NCBI RefSeq assembly: GCF_904849725.1
Contig: NC_058518.1
Location: 213,602,741 to 213,666,740, forward strand
DNA length: 64,000 bases
DNA from: Hordeum vulgare subsp. vulgare
Taxonomy: Eukaryota; Streptophyta; Magnoliopsida; Poales; Poaceae
Direction of reading: 5' to 3'
The notes under the pieces were generated by a model. It ran no database searches and had not been told where the DNA came from. It was given only the letters and a program-made list of their open reading frames with translations. Below, piece after piece: positions 47,130 through 57,724 of the stretch. The translations under genes were made by a program, and so were the position numbers. Position 1 is the stretch's first letter. Every line of letters begins with the position of its first letter.

Positions 47130-48107
47130 CTAGGTCACCTCAATGGGGATGTGTATTTCGCCAACAAGCAAATCATACTTCATCTTGATACGAGGAATAG
47201 GGCATTCAAAGCTCCCAATAAGTATCGATGAAGTTTTTTCGATAGCATTGATGCAATGTACTCGATATTGTTTCTTTGGAAAGTGCACCGTATGCTCATT
47301 ACCATTGACATGGAAAGTGACATTGCCTTTGTTGCAATCTATAACAGCCCCTGCAGTGTTTAAAAAGGGTCTTCCAAGGATGACCGCCATGGCATTGTCC
47401 TCGGGAATATCCAAGATAACAAAATCTATTAAGATGGTGACGTTAGCAACCACAACAGGCACATCCTCGCAAATGCCGATAGGGAAAGCAGTTGATTTGT
47501 CGGCCATTTGCAGAGAGATTTTAGTGGGTGTCAACTTATCCAGTTCAAGTCTACGATAAAGAGGGAGAGGCATAACACTAACACCGAATCCAAGGTCGCG
47601 TAAAGCAGTTCTAATGTAGTTACCTTTAATGGAGCAAGGTATAGTGGGCACACCGGGATCACTTAGTTTCTTGGGAGTTCCACCCTTGAAGGTATAATTA
47701 GCGAGCATGCTGGAAATCTCAACCTCAGGTATCCTCCTCTTATTAGTCACAATATCTTTCATGTACTTAGCATACAGAGACATTTTGAGCATATCTTTCA
47801 AACGCATTTGCAAAAAGACATGTCTAATCATTTCAACGAATCACTCAAAATCCTCATCATACTTTTTCTTGGATGGTTTGGGATGAAAGGGCATGGGTTT
47901 CTGAACCCATGGCTCCCTTTCTTTCCCATGCTTCCTAGGAGTGCAGTCATTCGTATCGTATCTCTTATTCTTAGGTTGTGGGTTATCAAGATCAATAGGT
48001 TCAATCTCCACATCCTTTTCATTGCTATGTTGAGCATCAACATGAACACCACTATTGATATTATCATTATGCTCATGTTCATCACCAGATTGTGTTTTTT
48101 GCATTAG
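47130..48107 (-). pseudogene. Gypsy protease of the 27799-51532 element
   Basis: Minus strand frame from about 48107 with an internal TGA at 47841-47843 (probably CGA mutated) and a TAG-type end at 47130. The catalytic loop is RDLGFGVSVMPLPLY (D-L-G) and the second motif is VILGRPFLNTAGAVID. Upstream is a Lys-rich linker. The frame is shifted relative to gag near 48100. No RT follows; the region leads into the U3-like segment. Confidence 0.85.
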
Positions 48108-49905
48108 AGGCAGAGACATCGTTTGGACTCTCAGGTGTAGCAGCCACAGGGTTGCTAGCGTGCAAATCCCTATCATCTTTCTTCTTCTTTCTAGGATGAC
48201 TAGGTACATCAGTGCTAACTCCTTGAGAATCTTGTTCAATTCTCTTTGGATGACCCTCAGGATACAGAGGTTCCTGGGTCATTATACCGCCTCTAGTGAC
48301 AACTCTAACGGAATTGTCATTCAACTCATTGAGCAAGTCATTCTGAGCTTTAAGTACTTGTTCTACTTGAGTAGTAACCATAGAGGCATGTTTACTCAAG
48401 AGCTTAAGATCATTGACATTTCTGTCCACACAAGCACTTAAATGACTAAGCATACGAGCATTCTGTTCCAATTGTCTGCTAACATAATCATTGAAGCTTT
48501 GTTGTTTGGCAACAAAGTTATCAAATTCATCCAGGCATAAGCTTGCATGTTTATCAAAAGGAATATCACTCTCATCAAACCTACACAGAGAATTTACTTC
48601 TACTACCTGCATCGGGTTATGGAGACCATGGATCTCTTCGATAGGTGGTAGGTTTTTCACATCTTCAGATTTAATGCCTGTCTCTCGCATAGATTTCTTG
48701 GCTTCTTGCATATCTTCAGGACTGAGGAATAGAATACCTCTTTTCTTTGGAGTTGGCTTAGGAGGTGGTTCGGGAATAGTCCAAGCATTCTCATTGCACA
48801 AGATGTTATTCAGTAGAATCTCAACTTGTTCTACAGTTCGTTCCCTAAAAACACAACCAGCCATACTATCTAGGTGGTCTTTGGAAGCATCGACTAGTCC
48901 ATTATAGAAGATATCAAGTATTTCATTCTTCTCAAGAGGGTGATCGGGCAAAGCATTCAGTAGCTGGATGAGCCTCCCCCAAGCTTGTGGGAGACTCTCT
49001 TCTTCAGCTTGAGCAAAGTTGTATATTTCCTGCAAGGCAGCTTGCTTCTTATGGGCAGCAAATTATTTTTCAGAGAAGTAGTAGACCATATCCTGGGGGC
49101 TACGCACACATCCAGGAGGAAGAGAAGTGAACCAAGTCTTAGCATCATCCTTTAGCGAGAAAGGAAACAACTTGAGGATATAGTAGTGGCGGATCTTTTC
49201 CTCACTAGTGAATAGGGTGGCTATATCGTGCAGTTTGGTAAGATGGGCTACAACCATTTCAGACTCATAACCGTGAAAAGGATCAGATTCGACAAGAGTG
49301 ATTAACCCAGGGTCGACAGCGAATTCATAATCCTTATCGGTCACAAAGATAGGCGAAGTAGCAAACTTCGGGTCATATTTCATCCTAGCGTTCAGAGATT
49401 TTTCTTTCCACTTGCGTAGTAATTTCTCAACATCATAGCTACCCTTACACGCAAGAAAGTCCTCAGCTATCTCTCCTTCCATAACATAGCACTCAGGCAT
49501 AACAGGCAATTCACGCATAGTAGCAGGTTCTACTTCAATAGTATCAGCAGTTTCAGAAGTATCATCACATCTAGCAGCAACTCTAGCAATTTGTGCATCA
49601 AGGAATGCACCTAGTGGCAAAGCAGTATCAAGCATGGTATCATCAGGCAAAGTAGTATCAAGCATAGCATCATCAGGCATAGTATCAAGCATAGCATCAT
49701 CATAAGCATCATGGGCAGCAGAAGTAGCATCATCAAGCACAGTAGTATCAAGCACATGCGACATATACAGATTTCTAGCAGGAGGCGATGTGGCAAACTT
49801 ACTCAAAACTGAAGGTGAATCAATTGCGGAGCTAGATGGCAGTTCCTTACCTGTCCTCGTAGTGGAAGGCAAGATTTCAGTTCTTGGATCTTTCGGATTC
49901 CTCAT
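48108..49905 (-). pseudogene. Gypsy gag of the 27799-51532 element
   Basis: Minus strand, start MRNPKDPRTEIL at 49905, about 80 bp inside the LTR. Residues 50-100 hold a repeat of the DDAMLDT type. The gag domain lies around 49190-48850 (LKLFPFSLKDDAKTWFTSLP, then SLPQAWGRLIQLLNALPDHP). A TAA at 49063-49065 interrupts it in frame, where a Tyr codon is expected. A helical, probably coiled-coil region follows (48500-48350). A frameshift near 48100 separates it from protease. Confidence 0.88.
49624..49707. repeat. In-frame 27/30-bp repeat in gag
   Basis: Three tandem units beginning AGTATCAAGCAT (30, 27 and 27 bp). All lengths are multiples of three, so the gag frame is kept and the protein shows a DDAMLDT-like repeat. 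Confidence 0.8.
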
Positions 49906-49956
49906 AGTGATCAGCAGACGTCAATCCCAAGTGACTCAGAGAATATAGCTGTGCTT

Positions 49957-49973
49957 CCCCGACAATGGTGTTA
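49957..49973 (-). promoter_or_regulatory. Decayed PBS-like motif
   Basis: Minus strand TAACACCATTGTCGGGG at the place where the Fatima-like element has TGGCGCCGTTGCCGGGG. Five differences, several of them G-to-A or C-to-T. Confidence 0.5.
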
Positions 49974-49985
49974 GAAAAATTGTCT

Positions 49986-51532
49986 TGATGACCCACAATT
50001 GTAGGGGATCGCAACAATTTTCGAGGGTAGAGTATTCAACCCAAATTTATTGATTCGCCACAAGGGGAAGCGAAAGAATATTCTCAAGTATTAGCAGCTG
50101 AGTTGTCAATTCAACCACACATGAAAGATTAGTGTGTGCAAGCAAAGTATCAGTAGCAAAGTAGTATGATAAGAACGGTGCCAGAAACAGGTCTGTTGAC
50201 GATAGAGTATTCCGAACTTGTTGTATCAATGGTGCTAGTAAAGTGTTGTAGCAAGGAACCGCAAAGTAGCAAGTGATAGCAGCAGTGACAGCAGTAGCAA
50301 GTAACAACAGTAGCAGCAGAGCAACAGTAACAACGGTGACAGCAGTAGCAATAGCAGAGCAAGTAACAACAGTAGAAGCAAAGTAGAGTAGCAAGGACCA
50401 GTAGTAAAAGACTCGTAGGCATTGGATCGGTGATGGATGATTATGCCGGATGTGATTCATCATGTAACAGCTATAACACGGAGAGATATGTAACTAGCTC
50501 CCGTTCGTCAATATTATGTAGGCATGTATTCCGTATGTAGTCATACGTGCTTAGGGAAAAGAACTTGCATGACATCTATTGTCCATCCCTCCTGTGGCAG
50601 CTGGGTCCTAATGGAAACTACGGGATATTAATGTTCTCCTTTTAATAAAGAACCGGATCAACGGATTAACACATGGTGAATACATGAACTCCTCATACTA
50701 TGGTCATCTCCGGGAGTGGTTCCGGCTATTGTCACTCCGGGGTTGCCGGGTCATAACACAAAGTAGGTGACTACAACTTGCAAGATAGGATCTAAAACAC
50801 ACATTTATTGGCGACAACATAATAGGTTCAGATCTGAAATCATGGCACTCGGGCCCTAGTGACAAGCATTAAGCATGGCAAAGTAGTAGCAACATCAATC
50901 TCAGAACATAGTGGATACTAGGGATCAATCCCCGTCAAAACTAACTCGATTACATGATAGATCTCATCCAACTTATCACCGTCCACCAAGCCTATGATGA
51001 GATTACTCACGAACAGTGAAGAGCATCATGGAAGTGTCGATGGAGGAAGGTTGATGATGATGATGGCGACGATTTCCCCTCTCCGGAGCCCAAAACGGAC
51101 TCCAGATTTTCCCTCCAGATGAAGAACAGGAGGTGGCGGCGCCTCCGTATCGTAAAACGCAAATAAGCCTTCACCCTGATTTTTTTCTGGGTGAGACGGA
51201 ATAAATAGAGCTGAGTTTGGAGGCGGTGGCGCCATGTGGGCCCCACAAGCCCTCATGGCGCGGCCAGGGGGTGGCCGCGACCTGTGGGCTTGTGGCCCAC
51301 GGGTTCACCTCCTCCGCTGGATCTTTGCGCAGGTATTTTTCATTAATTCCAGAAAAATTCTCCGTAAATTTTCGGGTCATTCCGAGAACTTTTATTTCTG
51401 CACAAAAACAACACCATGGCAATTACGCTGAAATCAGCGTTAATCCGAGTTAGTTCCATTCAAATCATGCAAGTTAGAGTCCAAAACAAGGGCAAAAGAG
51501 TTCGAAGAAGTAGATACGACGGAGACGTATCA
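49986..51532 (-). repeat. 5' LTR of the 27799-51532 Gypsy element
   Basis: 1547 bp, TGATGACCCACAATTG to GACGTATCA in plus reading. Matches 27799-29346 throughout, including the CAG/AAC-rich tract (50262-50395). The GGGAC duplication follows. Confidence 0.92.
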
Positions 51533-51537
51533 GGGAC

Positions 51538-52505
51538 CGTCGGATGCGGGGTCCCGTCGAAGTGCTGCCCCGTGAAGCATCTATCACTCTTGCCGGCGGC
51601 TAGTGGTACGGTCAACTCCCCTGCCGCCGCATGTGAGGGGTGGCAGGGGTAGGAGATGCTTAGTGCCGAGTACACCCAGGATGCCTTGCCTAGTGATAGT
51701 CGGTAGAGGTTGGTGGTACGGCCGGCTCTACTATAGCCATGCGCGTATGGTGGCATCGAGTGGCTGGTCTTTCATCATGTCCCGTTAGAGGTTATGAGTC
51801 TTGTCATATGGGCTGATGACTTGCAGGAAGGGGGCCCGCTAGTTTGCGGGTCACCCGAAGCCGGAGGGACGAGGGTCTAGTCACGAGTGGGACGAGCCGG
51901 CCAAAGCCGACCCGCTGGAGCTGGCGCTTGAGGGTCTGAGTCGGCCCCGATGTTTTTGAAGACGGGCATGAAGGAAGATTATGCTATCCCCCCGATACTA
52001 GTCCTCGAAGTCGGAGAGCCCCGTCGTCTCACAGCGATAGGTCTCTCGGCTTGTCCTCGAGAGTCCTTGTCGGTAGAGCCTGGGAGCTAGGTCCGTCTGC
52101 TACGTGCCGGGCCCGGGGAGCTGAGCACTGGATGTAGAACGGAATGCCATGGCGCCTCAGGGCTGGGGAGCAGGGCCGCCATGCGTCGGGTGTCGCCGGC
52201 CCAGCCTAGTTGAGCTATGCGGGTGATGGGACATGTTTTAGAGCTGGGGCCCATCCTGCCACAACATCGAACCATGCGTGGGATCAGCTGCGGCCGAGCA
52301 GGCCACCGTCGCCCTCCCCGAAAGCATTAATGTTCCCGCACGAAGTGAGGGAGTGGAGAACGTGCGCAACTGATCCACTCCCCCACTCACACTGCGGGGG
52401 TATAAATGGAGGGGAGGGGCATGGAGCGGGCATTCCGTCCTTGCCTCCCTCACCCCTCGTCTTCCTTGCAGCGCCCTGAGAGAGAAAGAGAGAGAGAGAG
52501 ATAAG
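51538..52505 (+). repeat. LTR-like sequence, right part, with TATA box
   Basis: Continues the sequence broken at 27798. Very GC-rich, then GGGGTATAAATGGAGG (TATA at 52401) and a CT-rich leader, then a (GA)n run at 52478-52501. This order is typical of U3-R in grass LTRs and gives plus orientation. The right end merges into the remnant starting near 52506; no clean terminus or duplication was found. Confidence 0.4.
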
Positions 52506-54034
52506 GCAAGCATATGCCACATATACATAGTAAAAAGAACAAAAGAGTTTGTAAAAGTTTCCTTTATGACTTTCATTTTATCAACTTAATTGCTTAAGGA
52601 CAAGCAATGAGTTAAGCTTGGGGGAGTTGATACGTCTCCAACATATGTACTTTTCCAAATAATTTTGCTCTAGTTTGGACTCTAATTTGCATGATTTGAA
52701 TGGAACTAATCCGGACTGACGTTGTTTTCAACAGAACTACCTTGGTGTTATTTTTGTGCAGAAATAAACGTTCTCAAAATTGAACGAACCTTTTTGTGAA
52801 TCATTTCTCGTAAAAGGATTTTGGGAGTGAAGAACCACCATAGGGTGGTTCCTATGGACCACAAGGCAATAGGGCGTGGCCACCCCTGGTCACGCCCTGA
52901 TGCCTTGTGGGGCCCACGTGGCTGTGCCAACCCTAATTCTAGTCCTATAAATTCCTCTTCTCGGAGAAAAAACCCAGGGAGAATATTTCATTGTGTTTTA
53001 TGAGATGGCACCGCCGCCACCTCTTGTTCTTCCTCGGGAGGGCTGATATGGATTTCGTTTGGGGCTCCGGAGATGGGGATTCATCGGCTTGTCATCATCA
53101 ACCCTTCTCCATCAACAATTTGATGATGCTCACCACCGGGTGCGAGTAATCCCTTAGTAGTCCTGCTGGATGGTGATGAGGTTTGGATAAGATTTATCAT
53201 GTAATTGAGTTAAGTTTGATAGGGTTTGATCCCTAGTAAGCACTATATTCTGAGATTGATGTTGCTATGACTTTGCTATGCTTAATGCTTGTCACTAGGG
53301 CCCAAGTGCCATGATTTCAGATCTAAACCTATTATGTTTTCATGAATATAAGAGTGATTTGCATCCTATCTTGCAAGTTGTAGTTACCTATTACGTGTCT
53401 TGATCCACATACCCCAAGGTGACAATAATTGGGATTCTTTCCGGTGTTTGCTATAGTTTGAGGAGTTCATGTATTCACTATGTGTTAATGCTTGGTTCTA
53501 GTTTTCTAATAAAAGGAGGCCTTAATATCCCTAAGTTTCCAATAGGACCCCACTGCCATGGGAGGGTAGGACAAAAGATGTCATGCAAGTTCTTATTGCA
53601 AGCACGTAAGACTATATATGGAACACATGCCTACATTATATTGAAGGATTGGAGCTAGTTCTATGTCGCTCTATTGTATAACCATTACATGATTAATTTC
53701 ATCCAGATGTTTCCATCTCTGATCCATGTGCCTACGCTTTATAAATACCGAGTCCTTGTAAGTTACTACTGCTGCTGTTCGTGTCATACCTGCTACTCGG
53801 TTCTACTGTTAATGTTGTTACTAAAACTGTTGCTATCACTATCATTGCTACCACTATTATTTATTGCGCTACTAAATCTTCTGATACGTAGAGATATCGT
53901 AGGTGCAATCGAATGGAAAACTCAAGTGTCAAGGCCCCTAAATATTATTTTTCTCCCGTTGTGTCGAATCAATAAATTAGGGTGAAATACTACCCCTAAA
54001 GACTGTCGTGATCCCCTATACTTGTAGGTTATCA
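52506..54034 (+). mobile_element. 3' remnant of a Gypsy element of the 27799-51532 family, plus strand
   Basis: About 120 bp of internal sequence, a polypurine tract (TAAGCTTGGGGGAGT, 52613-52627) and a 1.4-kb LTR (52628-54034) starting TGATACGTCTCCAACATATG and ending TAGGTTATCA. It is the same family as the LTRs at 27799 and 49986 but on the opposite strand and clearly more diverged. CCTATAAATTCC near 52944 is a TATA candidate. A CTG/CTA-rich tract (53755-53885) mirrors the CAG/AAC tract of the other copies. Gag, protease and 5' LTR are missing. Confidence 0.85.
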
Positions 54035-55695
54035 ACCCTATAGACATCAGTTATCTCTCCTCTCTGTCATATATCTCTCGCTCCTGGCAAGTTCCAAATC
54101 ATACAAGGCCTTCCTCCCTCTTGTTTATTCTTCCTGCAGGCCGCTAACACTAGTGGAGGCGTCAGAGCGTGCCAAAAACACCATCATACCATCCAAAGTC
54201 GCACTCTAGAGTGAACTGCCGCGGTCCAGAGAGTTAACATGTCTCTCCTGGCCATATGGAGCCTCTCCCTTGCACTAGCGGAGGTGCCTCAATGTCCATG
54301 AAACGCAACTGGGTCGGGGCCACCTCTCCCTCTCTCTCTCACCCCTCTCGAGCGCGTGCCCGACGCCGCCTCTCTCGGCCAATGCATGACCTCGCATGCG
54401 CGAGCGCTAGGGCCAAGCCGCGCCTCTCCTCTCTCTCCTTGGCCTCCAACACCACACCCAAGAATGCCCTCGAGCCACCCTTGCCTCCTCTAGTGCTTGT
54501 CAGTGACATTTTCTCGATGGACGAGCCCACTATCAAGGGTGCACCGACGCCCCCTCTATATAAAGCCACCCTAGGTCTTCCTCTTCCTCCATTCGACCCC
54601 GTCCTACTCCCAATCTAGCCCCTGCTCCACCCATTCCTCTCGAGGAGATCTAGAACTCGAGATAGAGCTTGTAGTATGCCGCATCGGCTCGCTCGATATT
54701 TCTAGGTACAGTCCCACTCCGCTTCTGTTTCCTCCTCCATTGAGTCTCTCTCTTCTTGACGTGTTACCCTCCTCCTCCCATGTGAATTGCTGCATAAAGC
54801 ATCAACAGTGACCCCTCCTGGAGCTCCTCTGCCACAGACTTCTCATCGCCGACGACCCACGACACCCCAGCGACCATCTCCACCTCCATAGGAACGGTAG
54901 CTTGGTGCTGACTTCGTCCCCATGCTCGCAAGCCCTTCTCGTGCCCATGAGGATCATCGGTGATCTTTCCATCTCCCTGGTCGAGTGGTTGACGATGACC
55001 TGGTGGGACCAACTCGTTAGCCTCCCACCTCTCTCCCACCTCCCCCTTTCGCTGCGGCTAGGGCTCGTGCGTCAAGTTTGAAACCCGTCAGCGCGCGCAC
55101 GCCTCACTAATCGGTCCGCTTTGGCTCTGAGCTGACCCAGCTGCGGGTTATTGTGGCCTATGGCTAGACGAGCCTTTTTCTTTTTCTTTTTCTCTTAGGT
55201 TTCAATAAATTCCTATTTATTAAATTCTTATCAAATTCTAATATTCCAATTTCTAAAATCTTGTAATATTCCAGCCTATTTCACTAGTGTAGAATAGCCT
55301 AGCTATGGCCTTGCTCGCGTAGACACCCTATGCAACCAATATGGCTCCACCGTTAGAATTTAGTGGATGCGTTCGAGACGACGCTGACAGTATTTGAAAT
55401 AGCTATGGCATTGAAAAGGGGTGCCCGACGACGATGTCATATTTAGCTAATATAAAAAATATGCTAGCTTCAAAAACTAAACGTGTCAGCAATTCACAAA
55501 AGATCCTACCAACTTTATTTGCTGAACCTATTAGTAATTCCCAAAAGATAGTACCGGCCAGGTTCACAAACTAAACATATTATACCAAATTCACAAAGAG
55601 AAGTACCAATTTCACATGTATCTATTTACCCCTCTCGATACTAACTAGTTTCCTCTAAGGACTAACTTAAGCTCATGGAGCTTATTCCTATTCAT
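54035..55695. other. GC/CT-rich promoter-like DNA, then AT-rich DNA; no gene
   Basis: The first 1.1 kb is GC- and CT-rich with a good TATA box (CTATATAAAG, 54556-54565, plus strand) followed by a CT-rich leader. The rest is AT-rich. Open frames here have Pro/Ser/Arg composition and no domain. Could be an LTR fragment similar in texture to the GC-rich blocks of the long LTRs, or a host promoter remnant; I cannot decide. Confidence 0.4.
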
Positions 55696-56192
55696 CTACC
55701 CCTCAATGAGGTAATGGGATTTCTCCCTGTTCACTTGAGTCTTCTCCTTTTTCAAGACTTGCATTTCCTTCTTGACCTTGATTATCTCAAGGTTCAGCGA
55801 CTCGACCTGATGTTTTAAACTGAAAATCCTTTGGTAGACAATTGTGTTGTCATTGGTAATCTTGTCCTACTACTTCTCCAGGGAGTCATTCAACTCCTAC
55901 ATGGCCTTGATGGTCGACTGACGTGACACAGTTAGCTCGTGATTGAACACATCCACTACACGTGTCTCCTCCACAGAGGGTGATGGCGAAGGCGGACCAA
56001 CTGGTACGTATGCCTGGCATGGGTTTCAACACATAAACAATCCATTAATGGTTAGATATATGGATGTTTGCAATGTTGGATCGTGCATGTTTTTGTAACC
56101 GTAATTATCTTGTTGGTGCTCACGTCGCCTTTATCAGAGGCATACCCAAACCAATGGTCAGAGGAACCTATCCACAAACTAGAGTCCTCCAT
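55696..56192 (-). pseudogene. Two-exon coiled-coil protein remnant
   Basis: On the minus strand, ATG at 56192 opens exon 1 (31 codons, MEDSSLWIGSSDHWFGYASD...), ending at 56100. An 86-bp GT...AG intron (56099-56014) follows, and exon 2 (56013-55696, 106 codons including the final TAG) continues in phase. Exon 2 starts Pro/Ser-rich, then becomes a Lys/Glu/Leu-rich heptad-like coiled coil. Three internal TAG codons interrupt it; each could derive from CAG. I do not recognise the family. Short plant genes and CACTA or MULE accessory proteins are both possible. Confidence 0.5.
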
Positions 56193-56312
56193 GCTATTTG
56201 GCGAAACAATAAAGGGCACATGGTAGTGTTAAATTAATATGCATGAAAAGAAGAAGTATCTTCTCAACTTAATAGTAATAAACATGAAACAAATTAAATA
56301 AAATTGAATTAC

Positions 56313-56425
56313 AAGTGTGCTACCAAACACATATGCTACGGAACATATATGAAAAAGTAAATATGAGTGTGCTACCAAGCACATATGAAGAACAAATTAT
56401 GAGTGTGCTTCCAAATAAAAATTCA
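56313..56425. repeat. Short direct repeats, GAGTGTGCTACCAA type
   Basis: Three diverged copies of AGTGTGCTACCAAACACATA starting near 56314, 56365 and 56402, spaced 37-51 bp. The last copy is shortened. Confidence 0.7.
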
Positions 56426-56526
56426 AAATTGGTAAGTATATTAAAGATCCCAAATAAAAATATATACATCCTATAAATAGTCTAGTATTCATATAAATGC
56501 TACTTGGGCCCAAAATGTATAGTAGC

Positions 56527-57724
56527 TGCCAGAATCGGGGATCCGGGGACCCAAGAGGTTCGAACTCTCGGGTGTGTAGGCTCTCCTGTCCTACTCTACT
56601 CTGCAACAACCAGGTCGAATCTACGACATGTTCGAGCTAAGGAAGAATAACTCAGGACACAATAGTTACCCATGTTCGGGCTACCTCACCATATAAGACC
56701 CTACTCCTGCTTGTCTGGATTGCTCGAGAGGGAGAGGAAATACAAATGTGTGTTGTTGCTAACTCTGGGACCTATCTCCCTCTAAGACGGTGGCACATAC
56801 TATCTTATACTAGCCCCGGTCCTCTTTCCCCCGAAAACACACGGCGGGAAGGGTCACCATAATGGCCAAATAGGAAAGGGAACACGAATGCAACCTATCC
56901 CGACTAAAGTGGTCTTCTCGTGCGCCCTCAGCTCCCAAAGCTTCCTATCGTGACACGTCAATAGGCCCGGGGATGAAATCCATCCTGACATGCGATATCT
57001 TTGTCCCTCTTGCACCAAACTAGAACCCTTTGGAGATTACATTGGGAGCTAGTGGGATGGCCCTGCTCCCTAGCACAGAAGAGAAAACTCTCGCCATACA
57101 CACTTACTGGCACGACTCCCCGTGATATCCGGCATGGCGAGCATCACCCACGTGAATACGTGGGGCCGCATGACCATGCTAGGCCACCTCTGACAAGTCC
57201 ACCCCGCAAAGGCTTCAGGGGCAGCCTCAGGGGAGACCTCGTGAGAGAGGTTTTGGACGGCTCCTTACGGGGCTTACAAACTAGCGCCATGCGTGGCGGG
57301 GGCGCTCGAGAGAGCCTTGTCCCCGAAGCCTAATGGAGGGCCGTGGCGGGCACGCGACATGCGCCGCGTCCAAGGCTGCAGGCAAACGACCCTGAATACC
57401 CCCATTTTCACAGGCCCGAGAATAGCCCGCGGGCCGGCAGCATGCACGATTCCGCCGGTAAGAGGGGCCAGACGGTGCCGGCCCCAACTGCCTACAGGGC
57501 AGGTGAGACACATGGTACGCGACCTGGCAAGGGACAACCCACTTCCCCACGACACCTCGACAACTACCCATGCTGCCATAAAGCCTGCGTGCGACACGGG
57601 GCCATCACTACTCTCCTTTGACTCACGTTCAACCCCCTGCGCCTCCTTGTTCCTCACGCGGCCAACATCAATCTGATCTCGAGCACGACAGCTCTTCTTC
57701 TCCGTTTGAGACAATCTGATGCTA
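56527..57724 (+). repeat. LTR-like sequence upstream of the gypsy-type ORF
   Basis: Starts TGCCAGAATCGGGGATCCGG and contains GTTACCCATGTTCGGGCTAC and ACCCTACTCCTGC, a pattern frequent in grass Gypsy LTRs. It becomes GC-rich toward 57500. The start of a decayed ORF follows at 57725, the arrangement of an LTR plus leader. Ends are not proven and no second copy is present. Confidence 0.4.

Larger units (their letters stand above)
27799..51532 (-). mobile_element. Complete non-autonomous Gypsy element (gag-protease-accessory ORF)
   Basis: Bounded by two 1.55-kb LTRs and a perfect GGGAC duplication (27794-27798 and 51533-51537). Minus-strand order: 5' LTR, decayed PBS, gag, protease, a U3-like segment, an accessory ORF, 3' non-coding DNA, PPT, 3' LTR. 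After removing the nested Fatima-like element the internal region is about 6 kb and has no RT or integrase. LTRs start TGATACGTCTCCGTCGTATC. The family is not certain; Wham or a close relative is possible. By eye about 10 mismatches separate the first 205 bp of the two LTRs. Confidence 0.88.

Noticed and set aside
47143..47559. 138-codon plus-strand open frame
   Set aside because: Antisense shadow of the Gypsy protease.
54256..54618. 120-codon plus-strand open frame downstream of CT-rich DNA
   Set aside because: Pro/Ser/Arg composition from CT-rich sequence; the TATA box lies inside the frame, not upstream of it.
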